Assembly: GCA_905210525.1 (NCBI GenBank)
Contig: CAJLXE010000110.1
Location: forward strand, 1-5,934
Reading direction: 5' to 3'
DNA: 5,934 bases
DNA from: an uncultured Clostridia bacterium
GTDB lineage: Bacteria; Bacillota; Clostridia; HGM11327
A program made the position numbers and the translations under genes. Of this stretch, positions 1 through 5,904 are shown piece by piece. Position 1 is the first letter of the stretch, and every line of letters starts with the position of its first letter. The notes under the pieces were generated by a model. It did not search any database, had not been told where the DNA came from, and saw only the letters and a program-made list of their open reading frames with translations.

Positions 1-115
1 CTTGGGATGCGAAATGGGAATTTCTACACAGAAGCTTCATGCAAGAGGCCCCATGGGGCTTGAAGAACTTACAACGTACAAATATAAAATATACGGTAAC
101 GGTCAGGTGCGATAA
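1..115 (+). CDS. proA: Glutamate-5-semialdehyde dehydrogenase (gamma-glutamyl phosphate reductase), C-terminal end only
   Basis: Only the last 37 codons are in the window (reading frame from base 2, stop TAA at 113-115). ProA reduces gamma-glutamyl phosphate with NADPH to glutamate-5-semialdehyde, the second step of proline synthesis from glutamate, in the cytosol. The visible end contains the stretch STQKLHARGPMGLEELTTYK, which closely matches the well-conserved ProA C-terminus (the E. coli protein has a near-identical segment). No other family is known to me with this signature. The next gene is proC, 16 bases downstream, which is the following step of the pathway and supports the call. The start, active-site cysteine and cofactor domain lie outside the window, so nothing can be said about whether the gene is intact. 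Confidence 0.93.
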   Translation, partial: LGCEMGISTQKLHARGPMGLEELTTYKYKIYGNGQVR

Positions 116-131
116 AGAAAGAGGATAAATT

Positions 132-938
132 ATGTATAAATACGGATTTATAGTTTTCGGAAATATGGGCGGAGCATTGGTGTCGGCAGTTGCAAAAAAT
201 GTTGACGGCAGCAATATACTCGTTTCGGATTACGACAGCGCAAAAATGTCGGCTCTTGCGGAAAAGTGCGGAGTTGTTCCGGCTGACAATATGAAGATAG
301 CATCCGGATGTGAGTATATTTTTCTCGGTGTAAAGCCTCAGATGATGCAAAGTATGCTTGAAGGCATAAGCGGAATTCTTGCGGGCAGAAACGATGATTT
401 TGTTATTGTGACGATGGCGGCGGGCCTTTCTGTAGAGTCGATACTGCATATGTGCGGCGGCGATTATCCTGTAATAAGAATTATGCCGAATACTCCTGCG
501 TCAATAGGCGAAGGAATGATTTTGTACACGGCAAATGAAAAAGTAAGCGAGGATCAACTTAACGCATTTGTAAAGGATATGTCCGGAGCGGGCGTACTTG
601 ACAGATTGGACGAGAAGCTTATAGACGCGGCTTGTGCGTTGTCGGGTTGCGGACCTGCATTTGTGTATATGTTTATAGAAGCTTTGGCGGACGGAGCTGT
701 CGAATGCGGATTGCCTCGTAAAAATGCATTGCTTTATGCGGCACAGACGGTTGTGGGGTCGGCAAAGCTTGTACTTGAAAGCGGAAAGCATCCGGGAGAA
801 CTGAAAGATGCCGTATGCAGTCCGGGCGGAACAACAATAGCAGGCGTTCATGCGCTTGAAAAGGGCGGTTTCAGGGCAAATGCAATGGATGCCGTACTGT
901 CAGCTTATAACAGAACGAAAGAACTCGGCAAAAAATAA
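132..938 (+). CDS. proC: Pyrroline-5-carboxylate reductase
   Basis: Catalyses the last step of proline synthesis, the NAD(P)H-dependent reduction of 1-pyrroline-5-carboxylate to L-proline, in the cytosol. The 268-residue product has the usual family length. It shows an N-terminal Rossmann fold with FGNMGGAL at residues 9-16, MPNTP at 118-122, SGCGPA at 171-176, and the C-terminal P5CR signature with P221 and SPGGTT at 230-235 followed by IAG and ALE. The ATG at 132 is preceded by a purine-rich ribosome site (AAAGAGG, about 118-124) at good spacing. It lies 16 bases after proA, so the two are almost certainly cotranscribed. One oddity: the usual GFIGxGNMG nucleotide-binding loop reads GFIVFGNMG, so the first glycine of the GxGxxG pattern is Val8. 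All other hallmark motifs are intact, so I expect a working enzyme. Confidence in the family is very high. Confidence 0.96.
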   Translation: MYKYGFIVFGNMGGALVSAVAKNVDGSNILVSDYDSAKMSALAEKCGVVPADNMKIASGCEYIFLGVKPQMMQSMLEGISGILAGRNDDFVIVTMAAGLSVESILHMCGGDYPVIRIMPNTPASIGEGMILYTANEKVSEDQLNAFVKDMSGAGVLDRLDEKLIDAACALSGCGPAFVYMFIEALADGAVECGLPRKNALLYAAQTVVGSAKLVLESGKHPGELKDAVCSPGGTTIAGVHALEKGGFRANAMDAVLSAYNRTKELGKK

Positions 939-1001
939 ATTCAGCCGGTGTTTAAAAATATGAGGAGACGGCGGCATATATAAGTTGCCCGAGTGTTTAT
1001 A

Positions 1002-1415
1002 ATGTCTAAAAGCAAAATGAAGAAAAGAGTCTCCGGGACTCGTAATAAAAATACAGCTAAAGATTCGCAAACAAAATATAAGTGGTCAAAACCGAAAGAT
1101 TTTAATTTTATTCCGCCGGTGAAATTTTTGCCCGGATTCAGAAGCGCAAAGCATTGGAAAAGAATAGTCGCAATGACGTATTATTGCGCTACGCCTGCGG
1201 CGCTCTTCTTTAAATTTATGGATTTCAGATATTTCGGTGTTTTCCTGTTTGTTATGCTGTTGACAATACCGTTTATAGTGTTTTCGATAGCTTCGTTTGT
1301 AAAGACAAAAGACAGATATTATGCGGTTGAAGCACTTATTTCAGCGGCGGTGCTTGGCGCAGATAATTTACTTCTTGTGTATTTTATGCGGCGTATGCTG
1401 GAGTCTTTGTCATAA
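1002..1415 (+). CDS. Small membrane protein of unknown function with a basic N-terminus
   Basis: I do not recognise this 137-residue protein. Residues 1-53 are hydrophilic and strongly basic (many Lys/Arg, few acids, with a Trp/Phe/Pro-containing stretch at about 28-46). Three hydrophobic segments follow, at about 55-73, 77-100 and 108-128, with a KTKDR loop at 101-105 and RRM near the C-terminus. The charge pattern suggests a cytoplasmic N-terminal tail and three membrane spans. The start is uncertain. An in-frame TAA at 981-983 limits it to GTG 993, ATG 1002 or ATG 1017. I chose ATG 1002, but no Shine-Dalgarno sequence sits at normal distance from any of them; the good AGGAG is at 963-967, too far upstream. 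It lies 63 bases after proC and 62 before recD2, same strand, so it may be part of a read-through transcript. The coherent hydrophobicity argues that it is a real gene. Confidence 0.72.
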   Translation: MSKSKMKKRVSGTRNKNTAKDSQTKYKWSKPKDFNFIPPVKFLPGFRSAKHWKRIVAMTYYCATPAALFFKFMDFRYFGVFLFVMLLTIPFIVFSIASFVKTKDRYYAVEALISAAVLGADNLLLVYFMRRMLESLS

Positions 1416-1477
1416 CGGACGGATTTTTTGCGAAGATTTTATTTTGAATTGTATTATTGTATTAAAGGTTTGTTCAT

Positions 1478-3793
1478 ATGGATACTATTCAGGCTACGGT
1501 GCTTCATACCGTATATAAAAATGAGGATACGGGATTTGCCGTACTTGAGCTTTCAACGGAAGACGGTGTTGATTTTACAGCGGTAGGGCCGCTTGCACTC
1601 GCTATGGACGGCGAAAGACTCGAGCTTTCGGGTGAGTGGACGGAACATAAGGAATACGGAAAGCAGTTCAAAGCGGAATTTTACACCACAATGCTTCCTA
1701 CAACGCGCGACGGAATTATACGTTATCTGTCGTCGAGCGCGGTGTACGGAATAGGAAAATCCATGGCTAAACGCATAGTCGATCATTTCGGAGACGATAC
1801 CATGGATATTATCAATTATAATACCGATCGTCTTTTGGAAATAGAGGGGATAGGCAAGAAAAAACTTGCGGGAATAATAGAATCTCTTCAACAGAACCAA
1901 GGAATGAGAGAGGTTATGCTTTTTATGCAGACGTACGGCATAACCGCTTTGTTTGCTTCGAAAATATACAATAAATTCGGCAAGGCGTCAATAAGCATCG
2001 TAAAGGAAAATCCTTATATACTTGCGGAAGAAATTGAGGGTATAGGATTTCTTACTGCGGATAAGGTTGCACGCGCGATGGGCGTTGAACTCAATTCACC
2101 GTTGAGAGTAAATGCAAGCGTGCAGTATATTCTTAAGCAGTCTGCGTCGGAGGGACATACATATCTTCCGAAAGAGGTGCTGATTCAGCAGGTTAAACGC
2201 ATGACTGGAGTTCAGGAGGATGCCGCGGAAAATGCAGTGACGGAGCTGGCGCTTAAGGGTAAGGCGGCGATAGTCGAATATGACGGTAAAAAATGCGTAT
2301 ATCACGAGGCTTTTTATTATGCCGAAAAATATATTGCCAATAAACTGATTTCAATGATTAATCAGACAATATATACAAAAAAATGCGATTTTAAGTTGGT
2401 TGAATCGTGTTGTTCGGCTTACGAGCGTGAAAACGGAATAAAGCTCCATACCGAACAGTTCAATGCCGTAAAAATGGCTGTTGAAGCACCTGTTTCCATA
2501 ATAACGGGAGGCCCCGGAACAGGTAAAACTACAATAATAAAATGCCTGCTTGATATATTCGACAGAATGGATCAGAGAACCGAACTTGCGGCACCGACGG
2601 GACGCGCCGCAAAAAGAATGGCTGAAACTACCGGCAGAACTGCACAGACTCTGCACAGACTTCTGGAATATGACTATAACGGTGATAATAACTATTCTTT
2701 TTCAAGAGACGATTCAAATCCACTTGATTGCGACGTACTTATAATAGATGAGATGTCCATGGTTGATACGATGCTTATGTTTTATACGCTTAAAGCGAGT
2801 TCGGTCACTATGAAGATAATTTTTGTGGGCGATGAAGATCAGTTGCCCTCAGTAGGACCGGGAAATGTTCTGCATGATCTTATTGCAAGCAAAGCCTTAC
2901 CGTGTACAAAGCTTATTGAAATATACAGACAGGATAATCAAAGCACGATAGTAACAAATGCGCATAAGATAAATCATGGAGAAATGCCGGTAATCAGTTC
3001 TAAGCAGGGCGATTTTTTTCTTATGAAAAGACAAAATCCTCAGCAGATAGTGGATACGCTTGTGGATACCGTTGTCAGACGGCTTAATGATTATTACGGA
3101 TACGAACCTCTGAAGGATATACAGGTGCTTTCGCCTACAAGAAAAGGCACGGCAGGTGTAAATAATCTTAATAAGGTTCTTCAGGCTGCGCTCAATCCGC
3201 CGGAATACAATAAAAACGAATATGAATTCAGGGATAATGTGTTCCGCGAGGGCGACAGAATAATGCAGATAAAAAACAATTACACAATAGAGTGGGAAAC
3301 CGATGAAACTCACGGTACGGGAATATTCAACGGCGATATGGGTGTGATAAGAACCATAAACAATGCGGATGACTGCATGATTGTCGAAATGGATGACGGT
3401 AAAATGATAGAGTACCGTTTTTCGTGGTTGGATGAAATAGAGCTTGCATATGCGGCAACCGTGCATAAAAGCCAGGGTAATCAGTTTCCTGTTGTTGTAA
3501 TGCCTCTTGCGGGCGGCTCGAATATGCTTTTCAGCCGTAGCTTGCTTTATACGGGTATAACAAGAGCGGAAAAGCTGGTTATACTTGTAGGACGTGAGGA
3601 TGTATTGCGCTTTATGGTCGATAATGATTACAGGAGCGTGCGTTATACAGGACTGAAAAATATGTTTGAAAAAACTGAAAATGAAATAGCCCAAAACAGC
3701 GGTATTGAATATGACGGTACGGACAATACGGCAAATGATATTGAAACCGATGAATTTGCGGCGATAGATTGGAATGATATACTTGATTTCTGA
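1478..3793 (+). CDS. recD2: RecD2-type ATP-dependent DNA helicase (SF1B, stand-alone RecD-like)
   Basis: A 5'-3' DNA helicase of the RecD/TraA family that works without RecBC, linked in Bacillus and Deinococcus to replication-fork and DNA-repair functions. Length (771 residues) is normal. Order: N-terminal OB-like region (about 1-75); helix-hairpin-helix repeats with YGIGK at 90-94, IEGIGK at 122-127 and IEGIG at 186-190; Q-like motif HTEQ at 324-327; Walker A GGPGTGKT at 344-351; motif Ia APTGRAAKR at 372-380; Walker B IIDE at 422-425; motif III GDEDQLP at 451-457; motif IV YRQ with Arg484; SH3-like insert region around GDR 592-594 and FNGDMG 617-622; motif V VHKSQG at 662-667; motif VI YTGITRA at 691-697. 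All catalytic motifs are intact. ATG 1478 has AAAGG at 1464-1468, nine bases upstream. The acidic C-terminal tail ends in DWNDILDF, and the start of comF overlaps its codons. Confidence 0.96.
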   Translation: MDTIQATVLHTVYKNEDTGFAVLELSTEDGVDFTAVGPLALAMDGERLELSGEWTEHKEYGKQFKAEFYTTMLPTTRDGIIRYLSSSAVYGIGKSMAKRIVDHFGDDTMDIINYNTDRLLEIEGIGKKKLAGIIESLQQNQGMREVMLFMQTYGITALFASKIYNKFGKASISIVKENPYILAEEIEGIGFLTADKVARAMGVELNSPLRVNASVQYILKQSASEGHTYLPKEVLIQQVKRMTGVQEDAAENAVTELALKGKAAIVEYDGKKCVYHEAFYYAEKYIANKLISMINQTIYTKKCDFKLVESCCSAYERENGIKLHTEQFNAVKMAVEAPVSIITGGPGTGKTTIIKCLLDIFDRMDQRTELAAPTGRAAKRMAETTGRTAQTLHRLLEYDYNGDNNYSFSRDDSNPLDCDVLIIDEMSMVDTMLMFYTLKASSVTMKIIFVGDEDQLPSVGPGNVLHDLIASKALPCTKLIEIYRQDNQSTIVTNAHKINHGEMPVISSKQGDFFLMKRQNPQQIVDTLVDTVVRRLNDYYGYEPLKDIQVLSPTRKGTAGVNNLNKVLQAALNPPEYNKNEYEFRDNVFREGDRIMQIKNNYTIEWETDETHGTGIFNGDMGVIRTINNADDCMIVEMDDGKMIEYRFSWLDEIELAYAATVHKSQGNQFPVVVMPLAGGSNMLFSRSLLYTGITRAEKLVILVGREDVLRFMVDNDYRSVRYTGLKNMFEKTENEIAQNSGIEYDGTDNTANDIETDEFAAIDWNDILDF

Positions 3794-4514
3794 TGTTCTG
3801 AAAAGAGTGTTTTATCCGGATGATTATGGGTGTATTGTATGCGAAGAACGCGGCATGTCCCGTAAAGAACATTCCGGAGCGGTTATATGCGATGAATGTG
3901 TTAAATCATTTTATAAGGTAACGGCACCTGTATGCATGAAATGCGGAAGAAGTGTGGGCGGTGAAGGTTCACTGTGCAGATTATGCGCAAAGAATGATTT
4001 TCTTTTTGGAAGTGCGGCGTCGGTTTATAATTATAAAGGTAATGTAAAAAATATAATACACAGACTTAAATATTCCGGAGAACAGTGGCTTGCGGATTTC
4101 GGCGGCAATGAAATGTCCGTGAAATATGAGAGTCTTGGTTGGAACTGCGATTTTATTACATATGTTCCGATGTACCATGCAAAAGAAATGAAACGAGGAT
4201 ATAATCAGGCAAAACTTCTTGCAGATATTGTTGCGAGCAACAGCGGCACTGAATGTTTACCTCTTCTTGTGCGTGCCAAGAATACAACGCCTCAATCTCT
4301 TTTGGATAGAGATGAAAGAACGCAAAATATGATTGACGCAATATGCGTTGCGGACGAATATAAAGACAAAACGAAAAATAAAAGCATACTTGTGATAGAT
4401 GATATTCTTACAACGGGAACATCACTTAACGAATGTACGAAAGCGTTGCTTAATTGCGGAGCAGCAAAGGTGTACGGACTTTGTATGTGTTCCGTAGGCG
4501 ATGTGGGAAGATGA
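3774..4514 (+). CDS. comF: ComF-family phosphoribosyltransferase-like protein
   Basis: A member of the ComF/ComFC/GntX family: a zinc-ribbon region joined to a type I phosphoribosyltransferase fold. Relatives are needed for natural transformation (handling of incoming single-stranded DNA), but the reaction is not well settled and many non-competent bacteria carry it. The 246-residue product has four CxxC pairs (Cys20/23, 39/42, 54/57, 68/71), enough for two zinc sites. RGYNQ is at 141-145, and the PRPP-binding loop VIDDILTTGTS is at 207-217, with both acidic residues and the TTGT turn intact. It overlaps the end of recD2 by 20 bases, so translation is probably coupled. The start is not certain: ATG 3774 has no clear ribosome site, while in-frame TTG 3783 has GGA nine bases upstream; either keeps all motifs. 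No comFA helicase gene is adjacent, so a role in competence cannot be deduced from this window. Confidence 0.93.
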   Translation: MIYLISDVLKRVFYPDDYGCIVCEERGMSRKEHSGAVICDECVKSFYKVTAPVCMKCGRSVGGEGSLCRLCAKNDFLFGSAASVYNYKGNVKNIIHRLKYSGEQWLADFGGNEMSVKYESLGWNCDFITYVPMYHAKEMKRGYNQAKLLADIVASNSGTECLPLLVRAKNTTPQSLLDRDERTQNMIDAICVADEYKDKTKNKSILVIDDILTTGTSLNECTKALLNCGAAKVYGLCMCSVGDVGR

Positions 4515-4548
4515 AATTATATAATATTAATAATAATGAAGTAAAGAT

Positions 4549-4995
4549 ATGGAATATAAATCACTGATAGACGAAATGAAAGACGCTGTTCCTGCAGTAA
4601 ACAGCGTGGATATAAGGACTATTGCACCGCTTACGCTGGCTTATATAGGTGACAGCGTTATGGATTTGTTTGTGCGTACATATTGGGCGACTTCCACCAA
4701 TGGGCAGGTTTCAAAGCTTAATGCGCGTGCCATAAAGGTTGTGAAGGCATCGGCTCAAGCTGAAATCTTACATATGTTAGATGAAATTCTGACAGATGAA
4801 GAAAGAGATGTTGTTCGCAGAGGACGTAATGCCAAAAGTGCAACAATGCCGAAAAATGCAGACGTAACGGATTACAGACTTGCAACGGGGCTTGAAGCGT
4901 TGCTCGGATATTTATTTGTATCGGGCAATACGAAAAGGCTGTGTGAGCTTTTTGAGACGGCGGTAAATAAGCTTTCCTCTCGGACGAAAGCATGA
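4549..4995 (+). CDS. mrnC: Mini-ribonuclease III (23S rRNA maturation)
   Basis: A compact RNase III that has the catalytic domain but no double-stranded-RNA-binding domain. In Bacillus subtilis it trims the 5' and 3' ends of 23S precursor rRNA, helped by ribosomal protein L3. The 148-residue length is typical. Hallmarks: LAYIGDSVMDL with Asp35 as the predicted metal ligand, the AQAEIL helix (about 70-75), RRGRNAKS at 90-97, the PKN segment at about 101-103, and TGLEALLGYL with Glu116 as the second catalytic acid. The start ATG 4549 has only a weak GAAG (4538-4541) upstream. It follows comF by 34 AT-rich bases and probably shares its transcript. In B. subtilis this gene sits between cysS and rlmB; here neither neighbour is present in the window, and the next gene is an unrelated catabolic aldolase behind its own promoter. 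Confidence 0.95.
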   Translation: MEYKSLIDEMKDAVPAVNSVDIRTIAPLTLAYIGDSVMDLFVRTYWATSTNGQVSKLNARAIKVVKASAQAEILHMLDEILTDEERDVVRRGRNAKSATMPKNADVTDYRLATGLEALLGYLFVSGNTKRLCELFETAVNKLSSRTKA

Positions 4996-5063
4996 TGCAG
5001 TCGGGCAAAATTGAGAAAACGGCGAATTTCGGCTGAAACTTGTATGACTTGTTGCGTGTGCAG

Positions 5064-5092
5064 TTGACATTTTGCCTATAAAGGGTTATAAT
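5064..5092 (+). promoter_or_regulatory. Consensus sigma-A/sigma-70 promoter for kdgA
   Basis: TTGACA at 5064-5069 and TATAAT at 5087-5092 are both perfect matches to the housekeeping consensus, with the ideal 17-base spacer. Transcription should start at about 5098-5100, leaving a leader of about 70 bases before the kdgA ATG. It lies in the 175-base gap between mrnC and kdgA, so the sugar-acid genes form a new transcription unit separate from the recD2-comF-mrnC group. No classic hairpin-plus-T-tract terminator is visible upstream, so some read-through from mrnC is possible. The call rests on sequence only, but a six-plus-six match at exact spacing is unlikely by chance. Confidence 0.9.
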
Positions 5093-5106
5093 ATAAACGT
5101 TTTATA
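5092..5106. promoter_or_regulatory. Inverted repeat overlapping the predicted kdgA transcription start (candidate operator)
   Basis: TATAAA (5092-5097) and TTTATA (5101-5106) are perfect inverted arms around the 3-base centre CGT. The core AAACGTTT (5095-5102) is itself palindromic. The element begins at the last base of the -10 box and covers the expected start point, where a bound repressor would block RNA polymerase. A CG-centred core is a feature of many LacI-family operators, and B. subtilis controls its kdg genes with the LacI-family repressor KdgR. Which protein binds here, if any, is inference. AT-rich DNA gives such repeats by chance fairly often. Confidence 0.45.
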
Positions 5107-5113
5107 CTGTTAA

Positions 5114-5132
5114 TAATGATAGTTTTTCATTA
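5114..5132. promoter_or_regulatory. Second inverted repeat in the kdgA leader (candidate operator)
   Basis: TAATGA (5114-5119) and TCATTA (5127-5132) are perfect 6-base inverted arms separated by seven bases, about 15-34 bases downstream of the predicted transcription start. The 19-base span would put the two arms on the same face of the helix, as for a dimeric repressor. The RNA stem would be weak (one G-C pair per arm), so a DNA operator is likelier than an RNA switch. The regulator is unknown and may lie outside the window. Confidence 0.35.
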
Positions 5133-5170
5133 CAAAAAGCAAAACATCTAAAGAGATGAGGAGATAACAA

Positions 5171-5824
5171 ATGGATAAAGAACAGGTATTCAACAAAATG
5201 TGTGAAGGCGGTCTTGTTGCGGTTGTGCGCGCAAAGGACAGCGAACAGGCAATCAAAATTGCGGAAGCCTGCAAAGCGGGTGGCGTTGCGGGTATTGAAA
5301 TTACATTTACAGTACCGGGGGCTGACGAAGTTATTCGTGCGCTGGCGGCAAAATATAAGAACGGCGAGATACTTTTGGGTGCGGGAACCGTTCTTGATGC
5401 GGAAACGGCAAGAATAGCAATTCTTGCAGGTGCGCAGTTCGTTATTTCGCCGTCATTCAATGAGGACGTTATACGTATGTGCAACAGATACAGAGTACTG
5501 TGCGTGCCGGGTATCATGACAGTGCGTGAAGCGGTTATGGCTATGGAAGCCGGAGCAGATTTGCTTAAAGTATTCCCGGCTGACCTTTACGGACCGAAGA
5601 TTATCAAGGATATTCTCGGACCTTTGCCTTATGCAAAACTGATGCCTACGGGCGGCGTAAGCGTTGAAAATGCAAAGGATTGGATAAAAGCGGGCGTTGT
5701 TGCAATGGCGGCAGGTAGCAGTCTTACGGCCGGTGCAAAAACAGGCGATTATGAACAGATAACCAATACGGCAAAGGCTTTTGTTGCTGAAATCAAAGCT
5801 GCAAGAGCAGAACTTAAAAAGTGA
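5171..5824 (+). CDS. kdgA: 2-dehydro-3-deoxy-phosphogluconate (KDPG) aldolase / 4-hydroxy-2-oxoglutarate aldolase
   Basis: A class I (Schiff-base) aldolase that cleaves KDPG to pyruvate and glyceraldehyde-3-phosphate, the last step of hexuronate breakdown and of the Entner-Doudoroff route. Family members also act on 4-hydroxy-2-oxoglutarate. The 217-residue TIM-barrel protein shows GIEITFTVPGA with catalytic Glu43, GAGTVLD (about 70-76), the ISPSF segment, the CVPGIMT segment, LLKVFPA with Schiff-base Lys133 (the same number as in E. coli Eda), and MPTGGV at 158-163 for phosphate binding. The ATG at 5171 has a strong GAGGAG (5158-5163) at 7-base spacing. It sits behind a consensus promoter with two candidate operators, and a probable KDG kinase follows, which favours KDPG as the substrate over related keto-acid phosphates. 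A KDPGal-type specificity cannot be ruled out from sequence. Confidence 0.94.
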   Translation: MDKEQVFNKMCEGGLVAVVRAKDSEQAIKIAEACKAGGVAGIEITFTVPGADEVIRALAAKYKNGEILLGAGTVLDAETARIAILAGAQFVISPSFNEDVIRMCNRYRVLCVPGIMTVREAVMAMEAGADLLKVFPADLYGPKIIKDILGPLPYAKLMPTGGVSVENAKDWIKAGVVAMAAGSSLTAGAKTGDYEQITNTAKAFVAEIKAARAELKK

Positions 5825-5904
5825 TTTGTCCGAAAATTATAGAATTATATTTTTTATTATTTTGAAGTATACTAAATAAGTGCCAAAAGAAACGGAGACA
5901 TATT

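Noticed and set aside
960..983. Tiny open frame encoding MRRRRHI just after proC, with four Arg codons (AGG AGA CGG CGG)
   Set aside because: An arginine-sensing leader peptide is tempting near P5C metabolism, but the ATG has no ribosome site, no attenuator hairpins follow, and the AGGAGA is explained more simply as a Shine-Dalgarno-like stretch.
1428..1457. Possible promoter before recD2 (TTGCGA, 18-base spacer, TATTAT)
   Set aside because: It matches 4/6 and 5/6 in AT-rich DNA, and the start point would fall on the ribosome site, leaving almost no leader. Not distinguishable from chance.
1321..1518. 65-codon plus-strand open frame bridging the membrane protein and recD2
   Set aside because: It overlaps both genes in another frame, has no ribosome site, and has an unstructured composition.
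2897..3694. 265-codon open frame on the minus strand inside recD2
   Set aside because: It is fully antisense to the conserved helicase core. The translation is rich in His, Tyr, Ile and Cys with no recognisable domain, as expected for the complement of this codon usage.
4516..4525. TATAAT (4520-4525) inside the palindrome ATTATATAAT before mrnC
   Set aside because: There is no -35 box at 16-18 bases and no extended -10 TG. Low-complexity AT sequence explains it.
4971..4991. Hairpin GCTTTC / GAAAGC near the end of mrnC, considered as a terminator
   Set aside because: It has six weak pairs with a 9-base loop, lies inside the coding region, and no T-run follows.
5110..5517. 135-codon minus-strand open frame over the kdgA promoter, leader and 5' half
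   Set aside because: It is the antisense shadow of conserved aldolase codons and runs through the promoter-proximal leader; I see no domain or signal peptide.
5825..5904. T-rich gap between kdgA and kdgK, considered as a terminator plus new promoter (TATACT at 5868-5873)
   Set aside because: There is no GC stem before the T-runs and no acceptable -35 for TATACT, so a kdgA-kdgK read-through operon is the simpler reading.
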